A DNA stretch of 64,000 bases from Gammaproteobacteria bacterium (GTDB lineage Bacteria > Pseudomonadota > Gammaproteobacteria > JAUZRS01), in assembly GCA_030949385.1 (NCBI GenBank), contig JAUZSP010000001.1, positions 1 through 64,000 of the forward strand, given 5' to 3'. The position numbers were made by a program, and so were the translations under genes. Shown one piece after another: positions 29,074 to 39,596 of this stretch. Each line of letters begins with the position of its first letter. The first letter of the stretch is position 1. The notes under the pieces were generated by a model. It was not told the DNA's origin and ran no database searches. It worked only from the letters and a program-made list of their open reading frames with translations.

Positions 29074-30865
29074 ATGTTGGAAAAACTAAATAAAGTGAGT
29101 GTGGCGGTCAATGTGCCGGAAGAGTCTGTGGATATGCACAATATGGCCACTTTCCCTTAGTGAAAATCCGCAGCCGGTATGGCGTATTGGTACCGATGGC
29201 TCGGTGCTGTTTATGAACAAACGCGCTGAGCAATTAGCGCGGGGGTTGCATGGAGCAAGAGGTGTTTTTGCCCATCCTGTTTGGCAGCAGACCTTACGTC
29301 AGGTGATTGAGAGTCAAAAAAATTGTGAAGCAGAGATTGATTTGCAAGGCACTTGGTTTCGTTGCATGTTTGTGGCAGTGAACCACGCTTATGTAAATAT
29401 TTATGGCGCAGATGTGACCGGTCGTATTATGGCGACTTTGGCGTTGAAACAAGCCAATATGCAGTTGGAAGAGCGGGTGGAGTTGCGTACCAGTGAGTTG
29501 GCGGAGAGCAATCAAAAATTGTTGGCAGAGATTGAAGCTCATAAATGTTCTGAGGAAAAATTGCGTCAACTCTCTTATCAAGATGAGCTGACAGGGTTGG
29601 GAAACCGGCGTTATATTTCGGCTCGATTAGAGCAAGTGATTGCTCTTTCAGCACGTCAACAAGAGCATTTTGCCCTTTTTTTTCTCGATCTGGATCACTT
29701 CAAACAGATTAATGATACTTTGGGACACGATTCGGGAGACGATCTGCTCAAACAGGTGGCGACGCGCTTACAGAGTGCGGTGCGTGCCAGCGATCTGGTG
29801 GCGCGTTTGGGTGGCGATGAGTTTGCCATTATGTTGGAGGGCATTCGTAGCGAGGCGGAGGTGATTAAAATTGCCCAAGGGGTGATCTCCACCTTTCACC
29901 ATGCGTTTTATCTGGCCGGTGAGTCGCATCATATTTATTGCAGTTTGGGTATCAGCTTGTTTCCCGATCACGCAAAAACGGCGGTGGAGCTGTTTAAGTG
30001 TGCGGATATTGCACTGTATAAAGCCAAAGAGGTGCGTGACAGTTACAGCATTTATAGGGATGGAGTTTCTTCGGAGCTGATTCATTTGCATCGCTTGAGT
30101 CATGACCTGCATTCGGCATTGGAAAAAAACCAGCTGAGGTTGTTGTATCAGCCAAAAATCAATTTGTTAAACGGCGAGGTGGTGGGCGCAGAAGCGTTGA
30201 TTCGTTGGCATCACCCTTTGTACGGCATTGTTTCACCGTTGGAGTTTATTCCCATTGCGGAACACCACGGTTTGATGTTGCCGATTGGTGATTGGATCAT
30301 CGAAGAGGGTTGCCGCACGTTGCAAGCCTGGAAAGCAGCGGGACACGATCATCTTTGCATGGCGTTGAATTTATCGCCGATTCAGTTTCGAGATAAGGCG
30401 TTACTGGAGAAGGTCTCTGCTTATTTGCTTCAATACCAAATTGAGCCGCAACAGTTGGAGTTTGAAATCACCGAATCACAAACCATGGAAAATCCGGAAG
30501 AACATATTAAGACGATTCAGAGCTTTCTGGATCTGGGTATCTCTGTGGCGATGGATGATTTTGGCACGGGCCACTCCTCTCTGAGTCGCTTAAAAGAGAT
30601 GCCCATCAGTACCTTGAAAATTGATCAGAGTTTTATTAAAAATTTTCATCGCGTGCGCAGCGAGCGAGTGTTTGTGCAGGTGATCATCAATATGGCGAAG
30701 ATGTTTGGTTTGACCACGGTGGCCGAAGGCGTGGAGCGTCAAGAGCATGTTGATTTTCTCAAGGAACTGGGCTGTGATATTGGTCAAGGGCATCATTTTA
30801 GCAAGCCTTTGAGCGAGACGGATTTTTTGGCATTTTTGTCTCAGCAGTCATCGTGCCTAGGTTGA
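29074..30865 (+). CDS. PAS-GGDEF-EAL cyclic-di-GMP turnover protein (N-terminal frameshift)
   Basis: Most of the protein reads from 29099 in one frame: a PAS-like domain ('NPQPVWRIGTDGSVLFMN'), a short coiled linker, GGDEF with intact 'RLGGDEFAIML' and EAL with 'GAEALIRW', 'DDFGTGHSS' and 'LKIDQSFI'. Both catalytic sites look complete, so it could make and break c-di-GMP. A better start is ATG 29074, whose frame reads into 'HNMATFP' and stops at 29158. Deleting one base in TTTCCCTT (about 29151-29157) joins the frames and fits a PAS N-terminus. Without this correction the only in-frame start, GTG 29099, lacks a ribosome site. It lies between recJ and prfB. Confidence 0.85.
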
Positions 30866-30947
30866 ATTTCTAAACGCCATTGTCCTCGGCATTTCTCTCC
30901 GCTTTTCGGTATCATAAGCCCCTTTTTTACAACGTGGCGAATCTACT

Positions 30948-32043
30948 GTGGAAATCAATCCGGTCAGCAATCACATCAACGATCTCTTAGAGCGCATCGT
31001 CGCTCTGAGGGGGTACCTTTGACTACGCAGGCAAACAAGAACGTTTAGAAGAAGTTCAACGCGAGCTGGAAGACCCCGCGATCTGGAACGATGCGGAAAA
31101 AGCGCAAGCTCTGGGGCGAGAGCGTTCTTTGTTGGAAGGGGTGGTGGTGATGTTGGATCGCCTTTCCAATACCTTAGAAGATACCCGAGAGCTGTTGCAG
31201 ATGGCGCAAGAGGAAGAGGACGAAGAGACCCTCGAAGCGGTTGTATCTGATTTGGCTGAGGTGGAAACGTCGGTAGCTAAGCTGGAATTCCAGCGCATGT
31301 TTTCCGGCGAGATGGACGCGAACGGAGCCTTTTTGGATATTCAATCCGGCTCTGGTGGAACCGAAGCGCAAGATTGGGCGGAGATGCTGCTGCGCATGTA
31401 CTTGCGTTGGGCGGAGCGCAAAGGCTTTAAAAGCGAATTGATTGAGGTCTCAGCGGGGGAGGTGGCCGGAATTAAAAGTGCCACAGTGAGGATTGAGGGC
31501 GATTATGCCTTTGGCTGGTTGCGCACTGAAATTGGGGTGCATCGACTGGTACGCAAATCGCCCTTTGATTCGGGCAGCCGTCGCCACACCTCTTTCTCTG
31601 CTGTTTTTGTTTCACCAGAGGTGGACGATGACATTGACATCGAAATTAATCCTGCCGATCTGCGCATTGATGTTTACCGCGCTTCAGGTGCGGGGGGGCA
31701 GCACGTCAACCGTACCGAGTCGGCGGTGCGCATCACGCACAAGCCGAGCAACGTTGTGGTGCAGTGTCAAAATGACCGTTCGCAACACAAAAACAAAGCC
31801 ACGGCGATGAAGCAGCTAAAGGCCAAACTCTATGAGCGGGAGCTGCAACTGCGTCAAGGCGAGCAGCAAAACGTCGAAGCGGGTAAATCCGACATCGGTT
31901 GGGGCAGCCAGATTCGTTCTTATGTATTGGATCAATCGCGGATCAAAGATCTGCGTACCGGTGTGGAGACCGGCAACACCGGCGCGGTGTTGGACGGTGA
32001 TCTGGATCAATTTATCGAAGCCAGCCTGAAGAGCGGCTTGTAA
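30948..32043 (+). CDS. prfB: Peptide chain release factor 2 (programmed +1 frameshift)
   Basis: RF2 ends translation at UGA and UAA. The first 24 codons from GTG 30948 end at an in-frame TGA (31020-31022). The rest continues in the +1 frame through the conserved autoregulatory site. Hallmarks are the SPF anticodon-like tripeptide in '[16 protein letters not shown]' and the GGQ loop in '[16 protein letters not shown]'. Total length is about 365 residues, normal for RF2. It lies directly upstream of lysS, as in E. coli. Confidence 0.97.
31007..31023 (+). promoter_or_regulatory. RF2 programmed +1 frameshift site
   Basis: The sequence AGGGGGTACCTTTGAC contains the internal Shine-Dalgarno-like AGGGGG, the slippery CTT (31017-31019) and the in-frame stop TGA followed by C. 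Low RF2 slows termination at TGA and lets the ribosome slip from CTT to TTT, restoring RF2 synthesis. This matches the canonical site in position and spacing. Confidence 0.96.
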
Positions 32044-32075
32044 CTTTTTTACTTTACGAGACTATAAAATTACTC

Positions 32076-33566
32076 ATGTCAAACAACGATGAAAACCAAC
32101 TGATTGCGCAACGGCGCGAAAAACTGACTGCGCTGCGTGAGCAGGGCAATGCGTTCCCGAATGATTTCCGCCGTGAGCAAATGGCAGCGGATCTGCACGC
32201 CGAATACGATGGCAAGGATAAGGCCTTTTTTGAAGAGAAGACGTTCTCGGTGCAGATCGCGGGACGCTTGATGGCCAAACGGGTGATGGGCAAAGCCAGC
32301 TTTGCACAGGTGCAAGACATGAGTGGTCGGATCCAGCTCTTTTTGCAGCGCGATGCCCTTGGTGTTGATGAGTATCAGGCCTTTAAAGCGATGGACATCG
32401 GCGACATTGTGGGTGCTGAGGGCAAATTGTTTGTCACCAAAACCGGTGAGCTGTCAGTTAAGGTGGCCAAACTGCATCTGTTGACCAAATCGCTGCGTCC
32501 GCTGCCGGAGAAATTTCACGGTTTGACGGATCAGGAGCAGTGTTATCGCCAGCGTTATCTTGATCTGATCATGAACGAAGAGACGCGTAAAACCTTTAAA
32601 CTGCGTACCCAAATCGTCAGCTACATTCGTCGCTTTTTCGAGCAGCGTGACTTTATGGAGGTGGAAACACCGATGATGCAGATGATTCCAGGTGGTGCCA
32701 CAGCACGGCCTTTCACTACCCATCACAACGCCTTGGATATGGAGCTTTATTTACGCATTGCCCCAGAACTGTATCTTAAGCGGCTGGTGGTGGGTGGTTT
32801 TGAAAAGGTCTTTGAGATCAATCGCAACTTCCGTAACGAAGGGCTTTCTACGCGCCACAACCCTGAATTTACCATGTTGGAGTTTTATGAGGCTTACGCT
32901 GATTATCATCACTTGATGGATTTGACGGAAAAACTGCTGCGTGGCATTGCCGAAGAGGTGATCGGCTCCACCACCATCGAGTATGGGGAAGATGTCTATG
33001 ATTTTGCTAAACCCTTTACTCGTTTGACGGTGAAAGAGTCGATTTTGCATTTTAATGCGGACATTAAAGCGGCGGATTTAGAGACGCTGGAGAGTGCCTC
33101 CGAGCTGGCAAAAAGTCTGGGCATTGAAATCAAACCCACTTACGGTTTGGGCAAAGTGCAGATTGAGATTTTTGAAAAAACCGTTGAACATCGCTTGATT
33201 GATCCGACCTTTATTACTGCTTACCCAACGGAAGTCTCACCGCTGGCACGACGCAGCGACAGCGATCCTTTTGTGACCGACCGTTTTGAGTTTTTTGTTG
33301 GTGGGCGCGAAATTGCCAACGGCTTTTCAGAGCTGAACGACGCAGAAGATCAAGCAGCGCGCTTTAAAAATCAGGTGGCAGAGAAAGAGGCGGGGGATGA
33401 TGAGGCGATGCACTACGATGCCGATTACATTACGGCGCTGGAGCACGGTCTGCCACCGACCGCAGGCGAAGGGATCGGCATTGATCGTTTGGTGATGATG
33501 TTTACTGGCAAACCGACGATTCGGGATGTGCTGTTGTTTCCGCACATGCGGCCTGATTTGGGTTAG
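32076..33566 (+). CDS. lysS: Lysyl-tRNA synthetase, class II
   Basis: 496 residues. It has an N-terminal OB-fold anticodon-binding domain (~60-165, '[18 protein letters not shown]') and a class II catalytic core: motif 2 '[20 protein letters not shown]' and motif 3 '[17 protein letters not shown]'. It charges tRNA-Lys in the cytoplasm. It lies 32 bp downstream of prfB, the conserved pairing, and probably shares its transcript. The end meets the minus-strand sensor gene after a 36-bp gap. Confidence 0.97.
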   Translation: MSNNDENQLIAQRREKLTALREQGNAFPNDFRREQMAADLHAEYDGKDKAFFEEKTFSVQIAGRLMAKRVMGKASFAQVQDMSGRIQLFLQRDALGVDEYQAFKAMDIGDIVGAEGKLFVTKTGELSVKVAKLHLLTKSLRPLPEKFHGLTDQEQCYRQRYLDLIMNEETRKTFKLRTQIVSYIRRFFEQRDFMEVETPMMQMIPGGATARPFTTHHNALDMELYLRIAPELYLKRLVVGGFEKVFEINRNFRNEGLSTRHNPEFTMLEFYEAYADYHHLMDLTEKLLRGIAEEVIGSTTIEYGEDVYDFAKPFTRLTVKESILHFNADIKAADLETLESASELAKSLGIEIKPTYGLGKVQIEIFEKTVEHRLIDPTFITAYPTEVSPLARRSDSDPFVTDRFEFFVGGREIANGFSELNDAEDQAARFKNQVAEKEAGDDEAMHYDADYITALEHGLPPTAGEGIGIDRLVMMFTGKPTIRDVLLFPHMRPDLG

Positions 33567-33602
33567 TGGTCTGAGTAGAAGCGAACACAAGGTTTGTACC
33601 TA

Positions 33603-35345
33603 CTACGCAGCTTGAATACAGATGCGATTACGGCCTTGATGTTTGGCTTGATAGAGCGCCACGTCGGCGCGTTCAATCAGGTCTTCGATGTTGCGGTCGA
33701 TTTTTGGATCGTGGCAGGCAACACCAAAACTGGCGCTGATGTTTAGTTTAGGGTGCTGTTCAAAATGAATTTGTTGCAGTTGCAGTCGAATTCGTTCGGC
33801 GACAGTGCAAGCCAGTTGGCAGTCAGCGTAGGGCAGTAACAGAATAAACTCCTCTCCGCCGTAACGTGCTGCCATATCAGAAGCGCGTTTATTCTCTTCT
33901 AATACCTTTGCAACCTGCTGTAATACCGTATCGCCCATTTGATGACCGTAGAGATCGTTGACCGGTTTGAAGTGATCTAAGTCGATCATGATTAGGGTCA
34001 GTGGGTGTTCGTAACGTTGGGCATTGGCCATTAACAAGGTCAGCTGTTGCATAAAGGTGTTGCGATTAAACAGACCGGTAAGGCCGTCGTGTGAGGCGAG
34101 ATCCGCCAATTCACTGTTTTTCTGTTTCAAGTTGCGATTGAGTTTTTCCGCCAGTTCTTTTTTTGCTCGCAGGGTGCTGATGCGATCTGCGAGCGCAATG
34201 GAGAGCAGCACGACTTCCAGTGCAGAGCCGATCTGCATGGCGTAGGCGTTCAGAGGCGAATAAGGTAAAACACCGAGGTACATCAGGGCAGTGACAAACA
34301 CGCCGATTAAAAACGCGACCCAAGCGATGACAAAATAACGTGCCGAACGATAACCGTGCAGCAACATGTAGATGCCGCTGCTGAGCGCGGCTAAAGCCAT
34401 AATAAGCCCCAAGCCGTTGGCGTATTGAATTGCCCAATAGTAGGGGGCGATAAAGGCGAGCAGCAGACCGAACAGCGCGCCAATATTGACGAAGTTGAGC
34501 AGACGGTTGAGGCGTGGGGCGAGTAGGGCGGTTTTGAGAAAGCGTTGGCTGAAAATAATGGCGCTTAAAATAACAGCGTTGATTAAAAATACCGGCGCAT
34601 TTTTGATCCATTCGAGTGCATTAGGCCAGAGGTATTGTGCGCCGTAACCGTTGAGGCTGGCTTGCAGCAAAATATAGCTGCCGATGTAGAGCACATAAAA
34701 AAGGTACTCTTTGTCTCGGACAAACAGAAACAGAAAAAAGTTGAACAGCACCATCACCAGCATAATGCCGTAGTAGAGACCAAAGCCGTATTCTTCGGCT
34801 GTTTTGTGCTCGGCAAACTGCGAGGGAGTGTAGAGATGCAGTGGGATCTGCACACTGCCCGAGCTTTCGATGCGCAGAAAGAGCTGACGGGGTGTGTTGG
34901 CTTCGATGTAAAACAGAGGGTTTTTAAAGTTGAATTGCTCGCTGCGAGGCAGATTATCGCCCGCGTGCCGAGCTGTGAATTGGCCTGTTTGATTCTGTTG
35001 GTAGAGGATAACGCTGTCCAGCAGAGGGGAAGCGATCTCAATAAACCACCCACCCGCAGCCAGATTGACTTTGAGCCAGTGCCGATCTTGGTTGTAACCG
35101 AGGTTTAATGCTTGCCCTGTATTGATCTGGCTGAAGGCATGTTCTTCCAGAGAGGAAATTTCTATAATGCTAAGGTTTTCAGAGTCTTGCAGATAGGCTA
35201 GCGGGTTCTCTTGGGGGGCCGCGCAGGCGGTGAAGCTACTGGCAAGCAGCATGACGATGCTGAGGAAAAATAGCTTAGGCAAGTTCTGTTTTATGAAGAT
35301 CAAGGAGATGGCTCGTTTTTTTATATGGCTGGAATCTACCGCCAA
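33603..35345 (-). CDS. 7TMR-DISM sensor diguanylate cyclase
   Basis: 580 residues. An N-terminal hydrophobic segment acts as signal/anchor and is followed by an extracytoplasmic 7TMR-DISMED2-type beta domain (~60-190), seven predicted membrane helices (~195-400), a short coiled linker and a GGDEF domain with 'DHDGLTGLFNR'-like entry and active site 'RYGGEEFILLLPY'. GGEEF is a catalytically competent variant, so it should make c-di-GMP in response to a periplasmic ligand, perhaps a carbohydrate. It is transcribed alone, towards lysS. Confidence 0.9.
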   Translation of the reverse strand: MAVDSSHIKKRAISLIFIKQNLPKLFFLSIVMLLASSFTACAAPQENPLAYLQDSENLSIIEISSLEEHAFSQINTGQALNLGYNQDRHWLKVNLAAGGWFIEIASPLLDSVILYQQNQTGQFTARHAGDNLPRSEQFNFKNPLFYIEANTPRQLFLRIESSGSVQIPLHLYTPSQFAEHKTAEEYGFGLYYGIMLVMVLFNFFLFLFVRDKEYLFYVLYIGSYILLQASLNGYGAQYLWPNALEWIKNAPVFLINAVILSAIIFSQRFLKTALLAPRLNRLLNFVNIGALFGLLLAFIAPYYWAIQYANGLGLIMALAALSSGIYMLLHGYRSARYFVIAWVAFLIGVFVTALMYLGVLPYSPLNAYAMQIGSALEVVLLSIALADRISTLRAKKELAEKLNRNLKQKNSELADLASHDGLTGLFNRNTFMQQLTLLMANAQRYEHPLTLIMIDLDHFKPVNDLYGHQMGDTVLQQVAKVLEENKRASDMAARYGGEEFILLLPYADCQLACTVAERIRLQLQQIHFEQHPKLNISASFGVACHDPKIDRNIEDLIERADVALYQAKHQGRNRICIQAA

Positions 35346-35493
35346 AAAATTGACTCGTCAATCGTTATCTGTTAATTAAGTCCGCTTAATCCTAAGTAGG
35401 ATCAATGCTTTATAATAATATTCTTATTTATTTGATGTGGTTGCAATGAGGGTAAGTATAAACCGATTTCTTTTCCTAACAATGTGATCAATG

Positions 35494-35519
35494 ACGCGAT
35501 GAACATAGGGTCATCGCGT
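35494..35519 (-). terminator. Hairpin downstream of mtaB, possible terminator
   Basis: A perfect 9-bp stem (ACGCGATGA at 35494-35502, TCATCGCGT at 35511-35519) with an 8-nt loop lies 8 bp after the mtaB stop. There is no strong U-tract on the mtaB strand, so termination efficiency is uncertain. It separates mtaB from the upstream region of the 7TMR-DISM gene. Confidence 0.5.
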
Positions 35520-35526
35520 TTCCTAT

Positions 35527-36819
35527 TTAATCAGGTTGAGCTAATAAACATTCACCTTCAAGATCAACGGACTTCAACGTCACAGCCGTAATCTGGTTGC
35601 TCATTTTCTGTTCAGGATCAACATCAACGGCCACGCGGAGATAGTTGGGAGCGTAACCCCAGTAGCGTTTTTTGCCGTCTGCTTGGGTTTTTCCTTCGCC
35701 TTCCCACAGGACTTCCACTTGATGACCGACATAACCCGCTAGAGTTTTGAGTTTCATCTCTTGAGCTAATTGATGCAAAATTTTGCTGCGCTCTTTTTTG
35801 ACCTTTTCGGGGATCGGATTGGCCAGTGTGGCGGCTTTGGTGCCGCTGCGGGGCGAGTAGCTGAAGATGTGCAGATGGCCAAAACCGATCTGCTGAATAA
35901 AGGCCAAACTCTCTTGCCATTCCTGTTCTGTTTCGCCGGGAAAGCCGACAATGATGTCGGAGGTGATGTTGAAGTTGGGCACGGCGGCTCTGGCCTGCTC
36001 CACCAATGCCTTAAAATCGGCGGTTTTGCAGCGGCGCGCCATGCGTCGCAGCACAGAGTTGGTGCCACTTTGCAGGGGCAAGTGCATGTGGGGCATCAGA
36101 CGGGGGCTTTTGAACAGCTCAAAAAAGTGTTCTGGTAGATCCCACGGCTCCACTGAGGCCAAACGGATGCGTGGCATGTCGGTCTCGCGGAGAATCGTCT
36201 CCAACAGTTGGTACAGAGTGCTGTCGATGTCGGAGCCGTAACCGCCCACATGCACGCCGGTCAGAGCGATCTCTTGAATGCCTTGCTGATGGAAGTCATT
36301 GATCTCTGCCACGATCTCTTCAAGGGTGCGGCTGCGTTCATCGCCTCGCGCAACGGTGACGATGCAAAACGTGCAGCGGTAGCGGCAGCCGTCTTGAATT
36401 TTGATAAACGCCCGTTGCCGTCCCCGTTGGAAAAGGCTGCTTTCGCCCGGTTCCGTGGCCGCTTGTGGCATCACGGGCAGATTCAGCTCTTGGGTGGCAA
36501 TTTTTACCAGCTGATCTTTCTGTTTGTTTTCCACCACCAGATCCACGCCCAAAGCACCGGCGGCCTCTTCTGGGCTGAGGGAAGCGTAACAGCCGCTCAT
36601 GACGATTTTGGCGCTGGGGTTGTCGCGTTGAATGCGTTTGATGTATTGGCGCGATTTGCGCACCGCCTGTTGGGTCACAGCGCAGCTGTTGAAGACCATC
36701 AGGTCGGCCTCGTTGGCGTCGTTAACCACTTGGTGGCCATCGGCCTTAAACTCCCGCGCCCAGCCTTCCAACTCGGCTTCATTCAGACGACAGCCGATTG
36801 CTTTGAGATGAATCTGCAC
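35527..36819 (-). CDS. mtaB: tRNA t6A37 methylthiotransferase MtaB
   Basis: 430 residues, a radical-SAM methylthiotransferase of the MiaB family that converts t6A to ms2t6A at tRNA position 37. The N-terminal UPF0004 domain holds three cluster cysteines ('GCRLNEAE', 'NSCAVT', 'SGCYA'). The radical-SAM motif CxxxCxxC is in 'GCRYRCTFCIVTVARG', and a C-terminal TRAM-like RNA-binding segment follows. The family members MiaB and RimO differ around these motifs; the 'IGCRLNEAE' start points to MtaB. It is on the same strand as, and 83 bp beyond, the GGDEF response-regulator gene. Confidence 0.93.
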   Translation of the reverse strand: MQIHLKAIGCRLNEAELEGWAREFKADGHQVVNDANEADLMVFNSCAVTQQAVRKSRQYIKRIQRDNPSAKIVMSGCYASLSPEEAAGALGVDLVVENKQKDQLVKIATQELNLPVMPQAATEPGESSLFQRGRQRAFIKIQDGCRYRCTFCIVTVARGDERSRTLEEIVAEINDFHQQGIQEIALTGVHVGGYGSDIDSTLYQLLETILRETDMPRIRLASVEPWDLPEHFFELFKSPRLMPHMHLPLQSGTNSVLRRMARRCKTADFKALVEQARAAVPNFNITSDIIVGFPGETEQEWQESLAFIQQIGFGHLHIFSYSPRSGTKAATLANPIPEKVKKERSKILHQLAQEMKLKTLAGYVGHQVEVLWEGEGKTQADGKKRYWGYAPNYLRVAVDVDPEQKMSNQITAVTLKSVDLEGECLLAQPD

Positions 36820-36902
36820 CTTATAACCCCAATGGACAAAAGGGGTATTTTAGCGAAAAACGGGGTGGATGAGGGAAGTAATGTTGGCTGGATCTCGTGA
36901 CA

Positions 36903-38555
36903 TCAGTGAGGATTGACATAATCCACGGGTTGGTGAAAGGCGACAACTCGATTACGGCCTTGGCGTTTGGCTTCATGCAGTGCTTTGTCGGCGCTGTTGC
37001 AAAGGCTGGCGAGACTCTGTTGTCTCGGGTAGGTGGCAATGCCTGCGCTGAAGGTGATGTGCAGCGGCTGTTGATCGTTGTTGTGTGCCAACAGACCAAA
37101 GCTGTGGCGAACGTCATCAACGATGATCTGCGCCGCTTTCAGATCCACATCTTGCAAAATCAGGGCAAACTCATCGCCGCCGTAACGACCGATCAGATCG
37201 TTGTGCCGCAGGCGTTTTTCCAGTAGTCGGGATAGGGTGCGTAGAATACGGTCACCGATTCCATGGCCGTGTTTGTCATTGACTTGTTTGAAGTGATCTA
37301 GGTCGATTAAGACGTAACTGAGTGTGCCTTGATGACGTTGACAGCGGGCTAATTCTCTCCCCAATTGATCGTGGAAAACCGAGTGCGAGAGCAGTCCCGT
37401 GAGGCTGTCGCGCATCATAGTACTGCGGTTGCTGCGCGCACGCTGGACGCGGGCAACCAGATCGGCCATCAGGTGTTCGCCATCCATCGGTTTGATTAAA
37501 AAATCATCTCCTCCCGCATGAATCGCTTCGATGTGGCGGTGAATGGCGGTCTCTACGGAGTAAAAGACAATGGAGGTGCCGCTGTAGGTCGGCTGTTGAC
37601 GAATAATGGAAGCCAGTTCGATCCCATTGCAACTGGGCATATAAAGATCCATTAAGATCAGTTCGGGTTGAAACTCATTTAAATGTTCCAAAATGGTTTC
37701 CGGTTGTGTCACCACATGGGTTTCGATGCCGGCCATCTCCAACATTGTGGCGGTGTGGTGAACACTGCACAGATCATCGTCTACCACCATGATTCGGTAG
37801 GAGTGCAGGTCGGATTCACTGGTGAGTTCATTGATGCACTCGCTGAGCTGAAAGAGATCCACCGGTTTAACAAAATAAGCATAAGCCCCAGCACGTACTG
37901 CTTGCAGACGATGATTAAAATCATCTTTGCTGGAGATACAGACCAGAGGAATTGTCTGCATCGTTTGCTGCTGATGCAGTTGTAACTGTTGTAGCTCCGT
38001 CTCGTCCGGTTCAATCAAGACAATGAGGTTGATGCTTACCTGAGAGGCACGTTGCAGCAGTTTGGGCAGAGCATCAAGAATTTCGATCTTATAACCGTAG
38101 TGGCTTAGGTCGTGAGCTAAGTTTTCATCCAGTTTGCTGTTGTCTTTGATAATGACCACACGGGTATCACCCTCAGCGGCGGATACGCTTGAATACCGGC
38201 CAGATGATGGGGCTTGAGAGGGGCGTTCGGCGGCACTTTTGAGCTGTTCGATAAAATGATCAATCATCATCAACTGTTGGTGATTGAAAAACGGCGGACG
38301 CTCATCATAACCGTCAAGGCAGGCATCCAGTTGACGGGTAATGCCGGAAACGGCGTTAAAGCCAAAAATGGCGGTGGAGCCAGAGAGTTCGTGGACGGCG
38401 TATTTGAGCTGGTGCAGATCGTCCAGAGCAGGGTGTCTGTTGAGTCTCTCCCAAGTGGAAATGATTTGAGAGATTTTTTTTGGCAGTTTGACCGCGTACT
38501 CTTGGTGCAGGCCTCTGAGTTTGTCGTGGTAATCTGGGTCATCGGTCATTGTCAT
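36903..38555 (-). CDS. HPt-REC-REC-GGDEF signalling protein (diguanylate cyclase)
   Basis: 550 residues. Order of domains: an HPt-like helical bundle with a likely phospho-His in 'AVHELSGSTAIFGF' (~50); a degenerate receiver (~130-240) lacking the acidic pocket; a second receiver with 'RIMVVDDD' and phospho-acceptor Asp in 'ELILMDLYMP'; and GGDEF with 'RYGGDEFALIL'. The active site is intact. It resembles hybrid PleD-like proteins wired to a phosphorelay. No cognate kinase is adjacent. The start overlaps the HlyD-like adaptor gene by ATGA, so the two are co-translated. Confidence 0.9.
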   Translation of the reverse strand: MTMTDDPDYHDKLRGLHQEYAVKLPKKISQIISTWERLNRHPALDDLHQLKYAVHELSGSTAIFGFNAVSGITRQLDACLDGYDERPPFFNHQQLMMIDHFIEQLKSAAERPSQAPSSGRYSSVSAAEGDTRVVIIKDNSKLDENLAHDLSHYGYKIEILDALPKLLQRASQVSINLIVLIEPDETELQQLQLHQQQTMQTIPLVCISSKDDFNHRLQAVRAGAYAYFVKPVDLFQLSECINELTSESDLHSYRIMVVDDDLCSVHHTATMLEMAGIETHVVTQPETILEHLNEFQPELILMDLYMPSCNGIELASIIRQQPTYSGTSIVFYSVETAIHRHIEAIHAGGDDFLIKPMDGEHLMADLVARVQRARSNRSTMMRDSLTGLLSHSVFHDQLGRELARCQRHQGTLSYVLIDLDHFKQVNDKHGHGIGDRILRTLSRLLEKRLRHNDLIGRYGGDEFALILQDVDLKAAQIIVDDVRHSFGLLAHNNDQQPLHITFSAGIATYPRQQSLASLCNSADKALHEAKRQGRNRVVAFHQPVDYVNPH

Positions 38556-39595
38556 CTCTCCTTGATTGACCTATCGGACGGTGCTTTTATGACTTGAGTT
38601 TTCTGTATATCGAGCACCCTTTGAGCTTTTTTTAGGCCAGGAAAACCGTTAACAATAACCCGTTGCCCTGATTTTAATCCGGTTTTAATTTCAACTCGCT
38701 CCGCAAAGTAACGCCCAGTTTTTACTTGTTGACGTGCTGTTTTATGCTGTTGATTGATGCTCCACAGATACGCGCCTTGGCGGTCGTGGCGCAGCGCCTG
38801 TAGCGGTACGGAGAGTATGGGGTCGTGTTCGATTTTGACGTGCAGTTGGCACTGCTGGCCTGCAAACAGGTTATCCGGTAAACGAGTAAAACGAACTTCA
38901 ATGGTACCTTGCTGGTTGGAATTCAAACTGGGGTGAATGCGACTGATGTAACCGCTGCTCTGTTTCGCCCCAGCCAACTGGATCTGCACCGTCTGTTTGA
39001 GTTTGAGCTGCATAAAGCGTGTTTCGTCAACGTTGGCGCTTATCTGTAGCGAGTTAGGGGCGACAAGGCTTAAAAGGTGCGTGTGAGCCGCTACGCTGTC
39101 ACCGGCATTGACCAACCGCTGGCTGATGACGGCATCAAAAGGCGCATATAAGGTCTGTTGCGAGAGCCGTGTTTGCACTGTTTGTTTGTCGATCACGGCG
39201 CTGTCGAGGGTCGTTTGCGCCTGATTTAACGCGCTGACAGAGAGGGCTTTTTGTTCGAATAATTTTTTATTGCGATCACGTTGCCATAACGCTTGCTGAT
39301 GGATCACCTCTGTTTTTTTCAGTTGGAGTTTCAGCAGGCTGTTATCAAAGGCGATCAGTAGATCGTTTTTTTTGACAACATCGCCGATGCGCTGGGGAGC
39401 GTGCTTAATCACTCCTGCTGTTGGATTGTGTATTTTTCGCAGTTGGCTGTAAACGAGTTGGCAGCTGAGGGTGTGTTGCTGCTGAAATCGCTGCCACTGC
39501 ACGATCTGACTCTCCACAACGTGCTCGGTTTTTGCCTGTGATGCGCCGCTGATAATCAGTGTGAACATCAGCAGCAGTGATGGGGCGGCTCTCAT
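38552..39595 (-). CDS. HlyD/RND-type periplasmic adaptor protein
   Basis: 347 residues with an N-terminal signal peptide. The biotinyl/lipoyl halves ('GVIKHAPQRIGDVVKKND' and 'LYAPFDAVISQRLVNAGDSV') flank a coiled-coil hairpin, followed by a beta-barrel and a membrane-proximal domain. Such adaptors bridge an inner-membrane pump and an outer-membrane channel. No pump or TolC gene is adjacent, so it is an orphan. It sits between the DUF349 gene (1-bp gap) and the GGDEF regulator (4-bp overlap), which suggests a role linked to c-di-GMP output rather than drug efflux. Confidence 0.8.
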   Translation of the reverse strand: MRAAPSLLLMFTLIISGASQAKTEHVVESQIVQWQRFQQQHTLSCQLVYSQLRKIHNPTAGVIKHAPQRIGDVVKKNDLLIAFDNSLLKLQLKKTEVIHQQALWQRDRNKKLFEQKALSVSALNQAQTTLDSAVIDKQTVQTRLSQQTLYAPFDAVISQRLVNAGDSVAAHTHLLSLVAPNSLQISANVDETRFMQLKLKQTVQIQLAGAKQSSGYISRIHPSLNSNQQGTIEVRFTRLPDNLFAGQQCQLHVKIEHDPILSVPLQALRHDRQGAYLWSINQQHKTARQQVKTGRYFAERVEIKTGLKSGQRVIVNGFPGLKKAQRVLDIQKTQVIKAPSDRSIKER

Positions 39596-39596
39596 T

